From assembly GCA_000310025.1 (NCBI GenBank), contig FN649732.1, forward strand, positions 1,926,500-1,990,499: a DNA stretch of 64,000 nucleotides, read 5' to 3'. Under the pieces are notes generated by a model. It searched no databases. It was given only the letters and a program-made list of their open reading frames with translations, and was not told the origin of the DNA. This document shows positions 34,261 to 46,195 of the stretch, in pieces. How positions within the stretch are numbered: position 1 is the stretch's first letter; the number at the start of each line of letters is the position of its first letter. Source of the DNA: Ectocarpus siliculosus. Its lineage: Eukaryota > Sar > Phaeophyceae > Ectocarpales > Ectocarpaceae. The translations under genes were made by a program, and so were the position numbers.

Positions 34261-35155
34261 GAAAAATATAAAATGAAACTCGCACGGGGAAGAGCCTTTC
34301 GAAACGCGATAACAGAGCACGAAACAACCAGACCACAACAACAACAGAAACTGGATACAACCGGATAATAAGTAAAACGAGCCCCCCATCCAACCGAAAC
34401 AAGAACGAACGCCGGCCACTCCCGCTAGGCACAAGATGCCAAACAACCGCTACCAGGATAATATTGCCAAAATTCTTATAATTTCCTAGAAATGGTCTAC
34501 GCCACCACTTCTAATTTCCTAGCAATGCCCACCAACAGCGCGCCCCTCGACAAATTTCTACCCCATCCTTAGGACTTGACGGCTGGGATCTACAGAAGTA
34601 CACCGTAATCTGAATCTATCTCTACTCTCCGTGCTCTTCTTCTTGTTCATGCCAGCCAGCCGGGGTACATAAACAAAACAAAATTTATTCCCTGGCGAGA
34701 GGCTCGCGTCCAACAGCCCCTAGGGCCTACACAAGAAGCGGCAGACCCCCAGCCGGGCGCAGGAAGATGTCAGTAGTTATTTATCGCCTCTCTCTCGTCC
34801 TAAGACTATGCAATACTAGCGTACCGCAGTTTGATCTAGACGTGATTTTGAGTGACAAATAAACCTAACGCGTGATGAACGCGCGTGTGTATGGAGGAAT
34901 ACATACATACTCAGTAACAGAGCGGAGACTCGGAAAGCACTCGGCCGCCCCCCCCAGAGAGCCAACGGTAGCTGGTGAAATCCACGAATGAATCTATTTG
35001 CCTATTTTTCTACGTTCTACGAAGTATGTATGTGGTGTTGATGTCGGAGACTCATATTGCAACAGGGTTGATCTGGAAGTGTAAGCTTTAGGCACACCGC
35101 CATGGGGGAAAGGGCTGACTCTGCACATTTCTCTGCGGCATCAGCCCTGATGGAG

Positions 35156-38100
35156 CTACTCATCATCGACGAGCTCTTTGTATGCGGCGGAGGCCCGGAA
35201 CTTTGTCACGAGATTTTCCGCTAGCAGCTGGCTGATCTCTCTCTCCGCCAGTAGGAATATCTCCGCGCGTTGGTCCTGCACACAGTGGGCCAGTAGTAAG
35301 CTCAAGGAGGGCGGCAGCAAGATTTTATCACGAATGAATGTCGCGCGCGAGTTTCTTGTGCATCGACTGCGGCGTGTGCGAGGCACAAGTGAACAGACAT
35401 CGCGATGGGACAGAAAATAAAATCGTTTGCCATCGGGCTCCCCTTGCAGGGGACCGCGCAGGAGGTTGTCCTGTCTCCGGATTCAGAGTAGTACAGGAGA
35501 AGAGAAATCACCACAACTCCGTAGCGTGTGTTTGTGTGCTGTGCGCGGACGTAGCCAGGCCAACCCAGGCACCCAAGGAAACCAAGCAGGAAGATATGTT
35601 GGGGGTAGCGGACAGGATGCCGCCATTTTTACGTGCGTGGGATTTTATTCGATGAACTCTCCCAGCTACCTCAAACCCCTGTGCCATTAATTGGATTGGT
35701 CGCCATAAGTTATAAATAGTGCACCTTGAGATTCTAAACATGTCTAACTGTAAATATGAATGAATGTTGTCTTGACTGCGGGCCAGTGCTGTACGAATGC
35801 ATGAATACCTACAACGAATGCACGGATTCATTTCCTGCAAGCCTTGGTGGAGAGTTGGCTGGCCTGGTCATCCGGCGGGTGAGATATATATATATATATC
35901 GTCAAACTAAGTATTGAATGAAGTAAAGAATGGGAATTGAGATGAGGTTTGACTTATGTGTGACATCTTGAGGGTCCGCACTTCTTTCGCCATAGTGTAT
36001 ATGAATATTTCGCATCTTATCAGTGCAAGCATATGAACAACGAGGGCTTCATGGTTGGTTCAAGTACGTTTCACTGGAAATCGGTTGTTTGAGCTACGTG
36101 TGTGTACAGTAGCATGGGCATGTATCCCGTGCCGTTCAGCAGTCACCACGCACGCAAGCGACCACGCAAGGCTAACCAAGTGAATTCGTGGGCTTGAAAG
36201 AGAGGATAGCAACATATGACACCTCTCACACTGAGAGGTCGGGTGTGTCCCACAATTGGCCAACTCATCGCAACCGACTGGCGACTTTGGTCAACAACGT
36301 CTTTTCCTCCTATCGCTTGTTTTTTTCATATTTTGGTTTTACATTCCGTGCCGTGAATGAATTCCTTGATACATAACGTTCCGGATCCCTCGCTTTGACG
36401 ACTTTCAATCATTGTGGGCTTATTTAAACATTTGGCTATGTCTATGAGCTATATACACAATACGATGTCGGGACTGATGGATAATTTGTGTATGTAAGTA
36501 GACAAATCGGTAAATCTACTGCTGGTGCTGAACGATTCCTCACCAGGCCAAGTGAATTGTATTCGTCTTTCTCCGTGTAGAGGAGGGCTGCGCGCTTGGC
36601 GTTGCTGTCGATGTTCACCTGTTGTGTACGAGTACGTCAGACAAGCTGTCATCAACGACAAATCGCAATACTGCAATGCACATCACCTGCATGGCTCACT
36701 CTGTATGTAGCACGACGCAATACCCCAGCAAATTTTTTCCGTTGCTTGTGCGTGCGGGCTTTCGCTACATCCATACAAGCATTTCTCAGCTTACGAATTC
36801 TGTATTGGTTTCGAGGTTTCACCGAACGTTCCGTGTTCAAACCTTATCACGGTAAGGAACACCTCGGGGTGCCGTCTTGGGGCACCACCACGCACGAAAC
36901 ATTTGCTGTACGGCCTTCTTCGCAAATCGTACCTCCGAGCGAGCGTCAGGTTCGACGAACTCTTGCACGATCGTCAGGTACCTCTCGAAGCCTTTACCCG
37001 CGGTATTCTCGCTCTTGCCTCCGGCTTCAACGACGGCACAGACGGACTGCTTGAACTCCAATACATTCACCAGGAATTGGAAGGACTGGAGAGAAGAGAT
37101 GGGGATATACTGTAGTCATGATGCATGCAATCTTCCTATTACGTACAGAGATGAACCGAAAGAGAGGTAGGTGGTAGAGTAGATAGATGATGGTGGAAGA
37201 TGAAAAGCATATATATATATGCAAAATAACGGTCGCAGTGGCAAGGAGATGGGGCGGGGATGAAAGGAGACCCGGTACTGTAATCGATTGGGCAACCACG
37301 GCCATTTGTGAGGTAAAGATCGCCGTTCGGTGAATATGTGAAAGTTGAGTTGCAAAGGATATTCATTTCTGAAAAAATGTGCTTTTGGCAAGATTAGCCC
37401 TGATCTCAATTCAGCGCTGCCTTGTAGTCTACGGTACTGGAATGCTGCATGTTGACAAATATGGTAGCATTGTCCAACCAAGGGATGAAGTTCTTGGTAG
37501 GAGGCAGCAGAAGGAATAACACGAAAACACCAATGACACGCGAGACACCGTTGAAAGACCACGGAAAGCATCAAAGAGGGGTGCCCTGTCCATTTTCATA
37601 CATACCTCGCTACACAGGGCCTTCCGACAAAACTCCCCGAAAGCTTCCCTTAGCGGTAGAAAGTTCATGATGTCGTCTAGCGGTGTTCCGAGGTAGGTAT
37701 CGCTGCAAATTTGAGGGTGCACCAGAGACCTGTGCGTTCCCGCGGCAGGCAATACTGTTCGCGAAGCCTTAGCGGTGCTCCTCCAAGGGATGATGCCTAA
37801 CGAACGAAAAAAGGGGGGGGGGGCGATCAAGTTATTGGTATTGTTGATTTGTTCTGTTTTCCAATCCGTTGCAACGGAGGACGATCAAAATGTATGCTAG
37901 TTGAACATCTACTCCACGGTCGAACCCCAACATTTGAAATGGTGCCGCACGCGAACGGACTCACCGTACAAGAGACAGAAGCCATCAAGTGTGCTGTTCG
38001 TGCACCCGTAGTTATGGCTCAGAATCTCTCGAACGGGCTCGACGTTTCTGCGCAGGCAGAAGGCGCGGTGGAGTTGGGTCATTGAGTGGCAATATCTTGT

Positions 38101-41100
38101 GTTTTCTTGCATTTTCATTGTGTGTCCCCCGCAGGTTCTCTCTCGCTGTTGCAATGTACTTGGTACTTCAGTACGCCACTTTTGTGAATCTCTTTGAACC
38201 ACCCCAGGAAATATATCCGGGTGAACGCAGACCTCTTCAGTCGCTGCTCGTCCCTGTTTGGGTTCGTCGGTTGATGTACACTCGTTCTGGCGAACAATCT
38301 TTGGACGTTTCCTCAAAGGCGATGCACACGACTTCGGACGGTTTGGCCAGACAGGGGCCATGCATTGGCGAATACAAGGAAAACGACATCGAAATCCCTC
38401 TCAAAACAGGTATGAGGACGGGATGGCGCGCACCACAATTGCCATCCTTTCCCCCCCGAACGGAGTGCTGTTGTTTGTTTCCATTAGCCTACAGTCGTGC
38501 AATAATACCATGGAAGTTTCTGTGTACAGTATGGCAAAAGCACCGGTGGTTTGTTCGGGGAGGCAAGGCATACTTACACGATCCAGATTACTGGACTGTA
38601 GCTGACGACTGCGTAGGCCACGTGCGCGTACTTGAAGGCCAACGGCTGCATAGGCACCAGCAGTATTGTCGCATAGAGACCTGTTTGGATGACACCACGC
38701 GAGAAAATAAACTAGTATACCATCAAGTCGAGATGTACGCAGCGTGCACGTATGAGTAACTTCAATAGCGACATGCACAAGTTGGTGTCGATGTTCGATA
38801 TTGTGTAGATGTCGCGGTTGCTCATGCTAGAGCAGTGCACCTGTCTTACTCCCGAACATTATCGTCAAGGGGTTATACACACAACGCCCTTTTGCCATGA
38901 GAAGTCAGCGGGAGTACTGTAGTTCTTGTATCATAGCAAAATTTTGTATATGAGCTATGGGATAACGAAGATGTCACACGGTGCTAATTCGGACTGAGCG
39001 GTGATGTTTCTACGATGGTGGATGAAGACTCCTCTCTCGCAAATTCGTTTCACGTCAAGAACAATGCGTGGAGAGGGTGGCTATTTCTTAAAAGAGAACC
39101 GCGAATGCCCGCCTTTTTCTACCGTGGTGTGCCGCAAGAATAGCAACCCTTTTCGAGGGCAAACCCACATGACAAAGGCACATGATGTGGTCATAGCAAG
39201 ATTAAGCAGCCCGGACGAAGCCGTGGTTGAGTTCGGTGGCAAGCGTCGACCTTCGACACACGATCGCACGTCTCTCGCTTGCTACCATTGTTTCAACTGT
39301 CAAATTCTGCTCGTGCTGAAGGCGGAGGCGAACGTTGCGACTCGCGACCCAGGCCATGCCCTGATGCTATCAGTGACGAGAGGCGGCTGCTACACAGCCG
39401 TACTGTAACTGATGCCAGTTCCAACCAAGTAGGAAATTGATTGATTCCGTTGCACCAGTTGCATTTTCGTAGCAACAGTGTTTGAAATGTTCTGGAAAGT
39501 GGATGGTTTGGTTCCCAATGGTGCAATCACACGCACGATGCTAAAAAGAAATACACACACACACACACACACACACGTGTTGGCCACGTTCTGCTGCGTG
39601 CTGGGTCTGGTTATATCAAGTCCGTTCTTGGACGCCATGTACGCTTCGTAAGTTTGATCACCTGCTGAGCCTATCATGAAGCCCCCGATCTTTAGGCTCT
39701 CGGTGCTCACGCTGCACATGTCATCGACCTTGCGCAACTGACATCCCAACCAAAACCCTGCCACCAATGCCACCGTACTCGCCAAGGGTGCCACTATGCT
39801 CGACGTGGCGTCACCAGCGCTGCGGTGGAGGTCCAAACATGAAGTGAATGAGGGCGGCATTGAAGAGGAAAGCGAAATAGGACGGTGTACTGACTTGTGA
39901 TTTTTTTCTTTTAGGTTCGTTTAGGTTCCCTGGGTTCTTCGAGTCACAACCACTTCGCTGTGTGAGCTGTTCGAGCCTGGGAAACGCCACTGATGGCAGT
40001 TGGCAGGTTCTTCACGCCAATACATGCTTTACTTCATCTTGCATCACGCCTTGATGGCACTACTACTATGCTCTGATGAGCCCACTCCGGAGGCGCGCGT
40101 TGTATACCTGTATCGCATTCTGGGCCGTACGTGAGCGCTGCGTGGTGTGACATAACACATACTACGTCGCAAGGGATGTTGAGGGTGGCCGAAGTGTGAC
40201 ACACACACACACACACACAGATTGTCGCATGGCCGTACCGTCACTGACGGAAGACACGGTTTTCCCCAGCGCGAAATGGTGGATACCGCGCGGTTCTGGC
40301 ACGATAATCGCTTGGCGACACGACGCTAACCTTTCTGGGCAATGTTCTTACCAATAGTCTAAGTGTGGCCCGGCGATGACTATTGCGATGGCAAGACAGG
40401 CGACGCAAGAGTGAAGGAGCGTGGTCAATATTCATTTCATCCTAGGGAGGAAGAAAAGTGTCACGATCCAACACGACGGGCAGTACACTATCTACCACGT
40501 CCGGCATCAGAGGCCGACGGTGCATCGGTCACGTAGCAGACTTGCTTTCAGCAGAAACCCCGGCAAGAAGCTCACTGTACCCCCTCTCACCGCGGAATTC
40601 CAAACACCGCAGCTGCCGACCAAACCAAGATCTCCATCAACACATACGCCCAGAGGGTGGCAGTGAAAATCATCCTTTCCTTCGGGATGCGCCCCCAAGC
40701 TTTCCGCCGGTGGGGGTAGTACATGAGCACGACGCGGAAAGCACGCATGATTGCTAGTGCTGCGGCGCACAACACCATAGGCAGGCCAACCAGGTCGACG
40801 ATCCCTACAAGAATCACGGAACGTATATTGGGAGTTTCGAGTGGAAAAAATTCAATTGCAACCGTCGTTGACGATGAGAAATTCACGGCATACGAGTATT
40901 CGGGCCTTGGATACCGGACAGGTGTTGACCGATGGCACCACGCACAATAGATATTTCAGCAACCTCAACATAGATAAGATAACGTTGTAGCCATACGTCG
41001 ATTAAAGATCACAACTTCCGAAAGGTTAGGCAGATGCTATGTCTGGGATTCTCGAGTATTCAGCAAGCAAGGTGTTCGGATCCGCTTGCCTTACCGTCGT

Positions 41101-41858
41101 CCGTGGGAGCTCGTCCGCCCCATGCCACGACGTACTCAAGAGTGGCCGACCACCCGCGAACGCAGAGGCAAAACCCGCACCCGCACGCTAGTAGTGGTGA
41201 CCTGTTTTTCGCGCGGCGGAAATATGTCTTCATCGACAATAAATTAACTGGCCTTGTGAAGAACGACTTATCATCTGCCTGCTCACGCGATGCCAATCAG
41301 AAATCAACACAGAAAGAAACCTAGATCACCAATCAAGGCATCATTGTAGTCTGTTGTTGTCCATGTAAATATGACGTGATTTGTAGAAGTATGCCGGTAT
41401 TCTAATTCATATGGTTGTGACTCACGTGGTTTCGGAGCAAAGATGCGTAGACGATGGCGAGAATCGCCTGTATTCTGCGTCATAACACGATCGGCAACAT
41501 CCTTACGCATTTCTAGACACAATATCACGTACCGCGTAGAAACGTTTCCAGTGATTCGACCTAGAGGTGGAGACGACGGCCGGTCTAGGCTGCTTAATGG
41601 TTTTTATGCACGAACATTTACAGTAGACTGCTGCTGTCGCCCCAAACGGTGGCAAGAGCTACAGCTGCTTCTTCTCCTGTACCTCATCGCGATGAAGAAG
41701 TTGTGCCGGATGCGCCACATCACGAAAATGTACAACAAGCTCAGGATGGTGAAGGCTGTGATAGCAAACATCACCAGAACAGCCACGATCACCCGGCCAT
41801 CGTATTCCTCGCCCCATTCGGAACGGGGGTGTTCCTCGTTCCCGTCGGGACCCGACAT
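35156..41858 (-). CDS. Seven-transmembrane receptor-like protein with C-terminal RGS domain
   Basis: Predicted membrane protein that would accelerate GTP hydrolysis by a G-alpha subunit under control of a 7TM module. Exons (minus): 41858-41683, 41201-41095, 40804-40591, 40161-40108, 39819-39662, 38680-38578, 38047-37965, 37676-37606, 37085-36933, 36618-36544, 35275-35156 (stop). They sum to 1314 nt, 437 aa, and every intron phase matches. TM1 spans ~23-48 (VIVAVLVMFAITAF), then SPLLACGCGFCLCVRG, LPMVLCAAALAIMRAFRVV, MIFTATLWAYVLMEILVW, SSIVAPLASTVALVAGFW, and the last two TMs across exons 5-6. RGS lies at ~300-430: FLPLREAFGEFCRKALCSES, FLVNVLEFK, SEVNIDSN, then EIFLLAEREISQLL near the end. 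Start uncertain: upstream in frame is a Leu/Val-rich run resembling a signal-peptide core, closed by a stop just before it, so a further 5' exon is possible. The layout recalls plant RGS1, but I do not claim orthology. Confidence 0.87.
39551..39578. repeat. (CA)n microsatellite
   Basis: About 14 CA units in the 7TM-RGS intron between exons 39819-39662 and 38680-38578. A shorter CA run lies at 40199-40218 in the preceding intron. Confidence 0.95.
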
Positions 41859-41909
41859 AGCCGACCAATTCAGAAGAAGTTCGAGGACCACCAAGACGAG
41901 CAGGATCTC

Positions 41910-42794
41910 TCATAATGGTCCTTGCGGCGCGTCATTGTGAGGCACTTTCCTATCCATTTCGCCGATATTGGACGGAACACAAAGCGCGTGCGACCTTGAA
42001 CACCACAGAGAGCACGGGGCAACGACCACCTTTTTCTCTGGTGGCTTTTTGTCGTTTGGTCGTTTGGTGGCTTTCCCGTGTTGCTGTTCGTCAACCAATC
42101 GTCGACTTTTTCGCTGCGGGACTGTCGGAGAGTTCTGCCGCATTTTCGTGGACCTGATATCTGATACTGTGATACAGTGATACAGTACTGTATCCAACAG
42201 CTTGTCTCCCCAAGAGTTGTCGTCCTCTTCCACCCCCAAGTTGCAGTGCATGATGGTGCTGTCGTGGGGGTATGTCGATGCCGTCTTACGTCTTACGACT
42301 GTTAATACCTCTGGACCAACGTCTGTCCAACTCAACGGCTTCTTCTCGAACTGCCCCCCCCAGCTTGTTCCACGGGAAGGGTTTGCAGGTTGTGTCTCCT
42401 CGTGATACTGTTCGCTAATCCCTCGGTGTTGGCCTCCCCACTCCGTGCTGCCACCCTCGCGCTCATCCCTTCGCCAGAAACGGGCACGCGGGTTTCTCCT
42501 GTGGTAGCGTTCGTCCGACGAGATGTCGGTCCCCTTTGGTGCGTATCTTGGCCTGCCTGTTGTTCTTGATTTGGCGAATGCTTGACCCTCCCTCCCAGGG
42601 GCCGGCTGGTCGCAGTTTGGAACCTCTAGACTGCATGCTTTCGAACAGTTACATCTGGGCCGACAGCGACGCGCCCCATGAAAAGTGCGCAAGCGGCAAG
42701 AGTGCATCGAAAACATCGAACTACTGATGCACCATGTCCGGGCGTTTCTGCTTGGCGTCTGCGAACCATTGCCCTTTCGAACACGCTGCTTCAT
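41910..42794 (-). CDS. Hypothetical 294-aa ORF upstream of the 7TM-RGS gene
   Basis: Uninterrupted frame from ATG 42794 to a stop at 41910, ending 50 bp before the proposed start of the 7TM-RGS gene on the same strand. Composition is basic and polar (many Arg, Lys, Ser), with no TM segment, no repeats and no motif I recognise. It may be a chance frame or part of the long 5' leader of the neighbouring gene. A second pair of overlapping minus frames at 42850-43468 has the same unremarkable character, so length alone is weak evidence. Confidence 0.18.
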   Translation of the reverse strand: MKQRVRKGNGSQTPSRNARTWCISSSMFSMHSCRLRTFHGARRCRPRCNCSKACSLEVPNCDQPAPGREGQAFAKSRTTGRPRYAPKGTDISSDERYHRRNPRARFWRRDEREGGSTEWGGQHRGISEQYHEETQPANPSRGTSWGGQFEKKPLSWTDVGPEVLTVVRRKTASTYPHDSTIMHCNLGVEEDDNSWGDKLLDTVLYHCITVSDIRSTKMRQNSPTVPQRKSRRLVDEQQHGKATKRPNDKKPPEKKVVVAPCSLWCSRSHALCVPSNIGEMDRKVPHNDAPQGPL

Positions 42795-43560
42795 TTTCGG
42801 TCTCTCGGGAAAATGTAGCGCTCACTGAGATCTCTAATGATCGCCCACCTCATATTCTAGGGGACAGCCATTGACTCGTCCGCTGTGGCCAGGTCGTGGA
42901 ACCCTTGCCGTGACCTGCCCCTACGAAGGTAGTTCGAGGTTGCTGTCGTACAAGTCTCGCATGAGACAGCACCTTCCGCTGACTCTGTGTTGGCGATTCG
43001 AACGGATGGCCTGACCAGCCCGAGTCCGAGTAGGTTTCCACCGCACAGCTCTCGCGTGGGAAACCACATCCCGATGACACTTTGTGGGCGTTTGGATTCG
43101 TTCCAACCGTGCCGTGTATTCGCGGGGCAATGACATTTGTGTATCCGCGGTGGACTACAACATTGAGGCCCTGATAGCCAGCCACAGCTGGCAGGTGATG
43201 ACCTGGCCTTGGAAGAACCGGGATACTCAACCGTGGACGATTCGCGCGTGGGAACATTCGACTTGAATCGACCGACGTTTACTGCGGAAGGAAGAGAACC
43301 AGTTACGTGTAAAGCTGAATAGCACCTGCCCGCTCTAGGTGAAAACCAGAGACTAGACGCTGCCACCTCAGTTGGTGCTACAAACCTATGCCCTCGTAAT
43401 GCCTGCGTGCAGAAGGCGAGGAAATGGCCAAACCAAACTTCGTTTATCAAAGGAGGCGGTTCGCCCAAAAGCAGAAGTCACACCGCACATCGTCTGTCAA
43501 GCCAAAACGAAGCGGAAACGATTACGCAAAGAGATCCCCCAAGCGCTGGACGATCAGAGA
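42795..43560. other. Spacer upstream of 7TM-RGS and downstream of YqeY
   Basis: Separates the stop codon of the YqeY-like gene from the upstream region of the 7TM-RGS gene. Several overlapping frames are open on the minus strand, none with a recognisable domain. It should contain the YqeY 3' UTR and the promoter of the 7TM-RGS gene. Confidence 0.5.
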
Positions 43561-46098
43561 TCATGCGCCCTTTAGCTGAGCGGAAACAAGCCTCTGCGCC
43601 AATCCTCCGTCCATTTCCGTCTTGTGCGCCTTCATTAGGAGGCCCATCACCTGGTGCACGGGTATGCCAGCAAGATTAGAAAAAATATGTTTTCTAGGCG
43701 GGGAGAATGCACTTTCGGGGTGAAATTGCGCGAGTTGGGGACCCTACTATCCGATCCATTCTGTCGGACACGTGACCAAATGAAGAAAAGACCCGAAAAA
43801 AATCCACAAGATCATCGTTTCATACCCTTGTCTAGGCCTTTGCCACGTCAGACTATGTTGTAGAGACTTCGACCCATGCCAACGCGGATACGAAATCGAG
43901 CGGAGGCAGGGTGACATTCAGGGACGGACGGTTCATGCCATTAGCTAGTGCTCGAACCCTGATATTTCTCTCCAATGAGCCTGTCCTTGAGGATCGTAGA
44001 CCAACAACGATGCAAGCCTGCCTCTTGTGCCCGAGGGTCCTCGAAAATGCTGAAGCAATTCGAGGATACGCCGGTTCGCACAAAGCAGGCGTTTAAGTAG
44101 GCATTTCAGTGTGTGAACAATTCCCAAACGAGAAACCACTATGTAACAGCTCGAAAACCATCCTGCAAGCTGCTTGCCCCGAATGTAGCCCATGCCCGTA
44201 CCTTCCCCATGTCGGACGGACCCTTAGCGCCGGCCGACGCGATTGCCTCATCGACCCATTTTTGAGTCGTCGCCTCGTCCGCGAGCTGACCATTTGGGCG
44301 CGGGTACATGTTGTTGCCGGGGGAGCGCACATGGGGGGTGCCACGACAACCACGCCGACGGCGCCGGGAACGGAAGGGTGGGGCATGAATACAAAAGTGG
44401 CTGAAACTACCTTAATGCTGTTGTCGCCGTTGCTGCCGGTATGAGAGCTCCTTCTTCGTCCATAAGCCGAAGCGCACAACAATTTAGCCACCAACAGTCT
44501 CAGCACATCATACCAAGGAGAGTTAAAAGGGTTCGGTCACAGAGCCCCGACGAGGTCCTTATGCTATAGGCCTCAAAACCCATATTAAGATAACGGGCAG
44601 CAACAATTACGGGAGAGACTTTCAATCGACGTCAGGACGGTTCAAATAGGGAAAATATAAACAATGAACTTATCGACGAACGCGCCATACGTCGAAGGTT
44701 CGTGACCCCCTGAGAATATGTAGTCCCTCTTTCACTGCTGGCAGAAGGTCAGCGTGGACGACGTCAACCGAAAAGCCTACAGCAGTACGTGCGCATGCCA
44801 ACACTCACACACATCGGTCTCACACCTGAGGAAGCATCGCGTCGATGAGCTGCTTCGTCTTGGTCTCCTTTTCTACGAGGTCGTCACGCTTCCCCTTGCG
44901 ATACATGTCGATCGACTCCTGCTGCTGCTTGGACATTTTTCGGAGGATGGCGATGCACTTTTCGTCTGGAAGCTTGTCCCCCGACCCCGCCTTTGGAAAA
45001 GTGTGTTTTGGAAAATTACCATGTGATAACATGCGCGGACATCACCAGCACGGTGAGCGCGTACGAAAACGCCACAGGTATTCCATCAAAGCATCGAATC
45101 CTTGCCACTTGCATACCAGATACTCGTTGGACCCGCTTTTGCCAAACCCAACAAACCTGACTCAAACTGTCAACGACTCAATTCCTTCAAGTAATTGCAG
45201 ATCGTACTTGAGACGAACACCACTTTTTGCGAATGTGGGGTATGCGAATGCCGAGCGGACTATAAACATGATATCACAACAACGTGTCACACAACGGACA
45301 ATTTCATGAACTAGCTCATCGATCGGCTGCATATCCCGTTTCGGCCAAACATGCAAGGATGAGCTATGCACGCCCGTGCACCTCTTGTGGGCAGAAGGAA
45401 TCCTGCGCTCGTAAACAGCAAACTCGAGTTTTCAGAGAGCTGGTCTGTCCCCCACCTATTTAGTACGATCGGGTTCTTCCCCAAGCCGTTTCCGTCCACA
45501 CCACACCCGGACACCAGTTTCAAGTAGTCTGCCCTGTCCTCCTACATTCATTTAACAACACGCCCGCTCCCGGGGCAAATCTGTGGGCCCTCACCGCCTT
45601 GGTTTCCGTCAAAAACGCCGCCCGGACCATCCGCAAACCCTCAAGCCTGCATGCAACGCAAAGACGCACCGGGGGGACGAGGGTGAGGTATACTCCTCCC
45701 GGCATGCGCGTTGTCTTTTGGGTACAGTACTCGCATCCGCCCGAAGCCTGGATGCACACCGCCGAGGTTTCCATTGGCCACGCCGACAAGTGTGGCCACC
45801 GCAACAACGGACGGGAAGGGTTCAGAGTCCACCGACAAAAACAACAACAGACAACGTCACTGCCAACAGCGATGCCCACTTCCACCACCACCACAAGCAG
45901 CACCGGCAGGTTTCCCACCCACTCCTCCAATGACAGTTTCAACAACTTCCAGAACATTGCCTTACTTGGGCTTGTCCCCGCTTTTCATGGACGCCTTCAT
46001 CTCGGCGGTGACGTCGTCGAAGACTCCCATGCTCAGACTTGTGGAAGAGGCCGATCTTCTGCACCCCGCTCCGGCAGCGCTCGTCCATGCTTTCGCAG
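43561..46098 (-). CDS. yqeY: YqeY/GatB-like family protein, organelle type (5'-partial)
   Basis: Bacterial-type YqeY domain, related to the C-terminal domain of the glutamyl-tRNA(Gln) amidotransferase subunit GatB, so a tRNA-amidation or translation role in an organelle is inferred. Exons (minus): 46098-45966, 45646-45595, 44990-44826, 44285-44202, 43650-43561 (stop). All are in phase, with ~173 residues visible. Seen in order: MGVFDDVTAEMKASMKSGDK, KLEGLRMVRAAFLTETKA, LPDEKCIAILRKMSKQQQES, DMYRKGKRDDLVEKE, QLADEATTQKWVDEAI, GPSDMGKVMGLLMK and a short C-terminus. This is the whole length of a bacterial YqeY. The residues before MGVFDD (GCRRSASSTSLS) look like the end of an organelle transit peptide. 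An in-frame stop at 46132-46130 shows a 5' exon with the true start is still missing; a poly(C) SINE-like repeat sits immediately upstream. It is head to head with the YebC gene. Confidence 0.87.
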
Positions 46099-46112
46099 CT
46101 GAGGGAGCATCG

Positions 46113-46195
46113 GACACGGCGGGGTGTACTCATGTAAACGCATGCCAAAGACGTTATACCATACCGCGCATCGCTACAATGCCGGGGCGCGGGTT
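46113..46195 (-). repeat. SINE-like dispersed repeat, copy 7
   Basis: In reverse sense: GCATTGTAGCGATGCGCGGT, TGGTATAACG, TTGGCATGCGTTTACATGAG, TACACCCCG. It sits directly upstream of the first visible YqeY exon and contributes the in-frame stop that closes that exon on its 5' side. Confidence 0.7.

Larger units (their letters stand above)
27084..35155. other. 8-kb gene-poor, repeat-rich block
   Basis: Between the ATPase stop codon and the RGS stop codon I find no supported multi-exon gene. 27084-28450 shows nothing beyond a poly-G run near 27716. 28480-29157 is an open frame listed separately. 29230-29790 is a tandem duplication. 29800-30700 shows nothing. 30700-34260 holds an AT-rich repeat array, a TIR element and a three-copy 205-bp tandem repeat, all listed separately. 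34260-35155 shows nothing recognisable. It also contains the 3' UTRs of both flanking genes. Confidence 0.7.

Noticed and set aside
27084-35155. Search for CRISPR, phage or bacterial defence-like systems in the repeat block
   Set aside because: The repeats have variable spacing, AT-rich spacers that are themselves related, and no associated genes; the context is a eukaryotic nuclear genome.
42850-43468. Overlapping 203- and 135-codon minus frames as a separate gene
   Set aside because: Two frames are open over the same bases with no domain, repeat pattern or splice support, so they are better explained by low stop-codon density.
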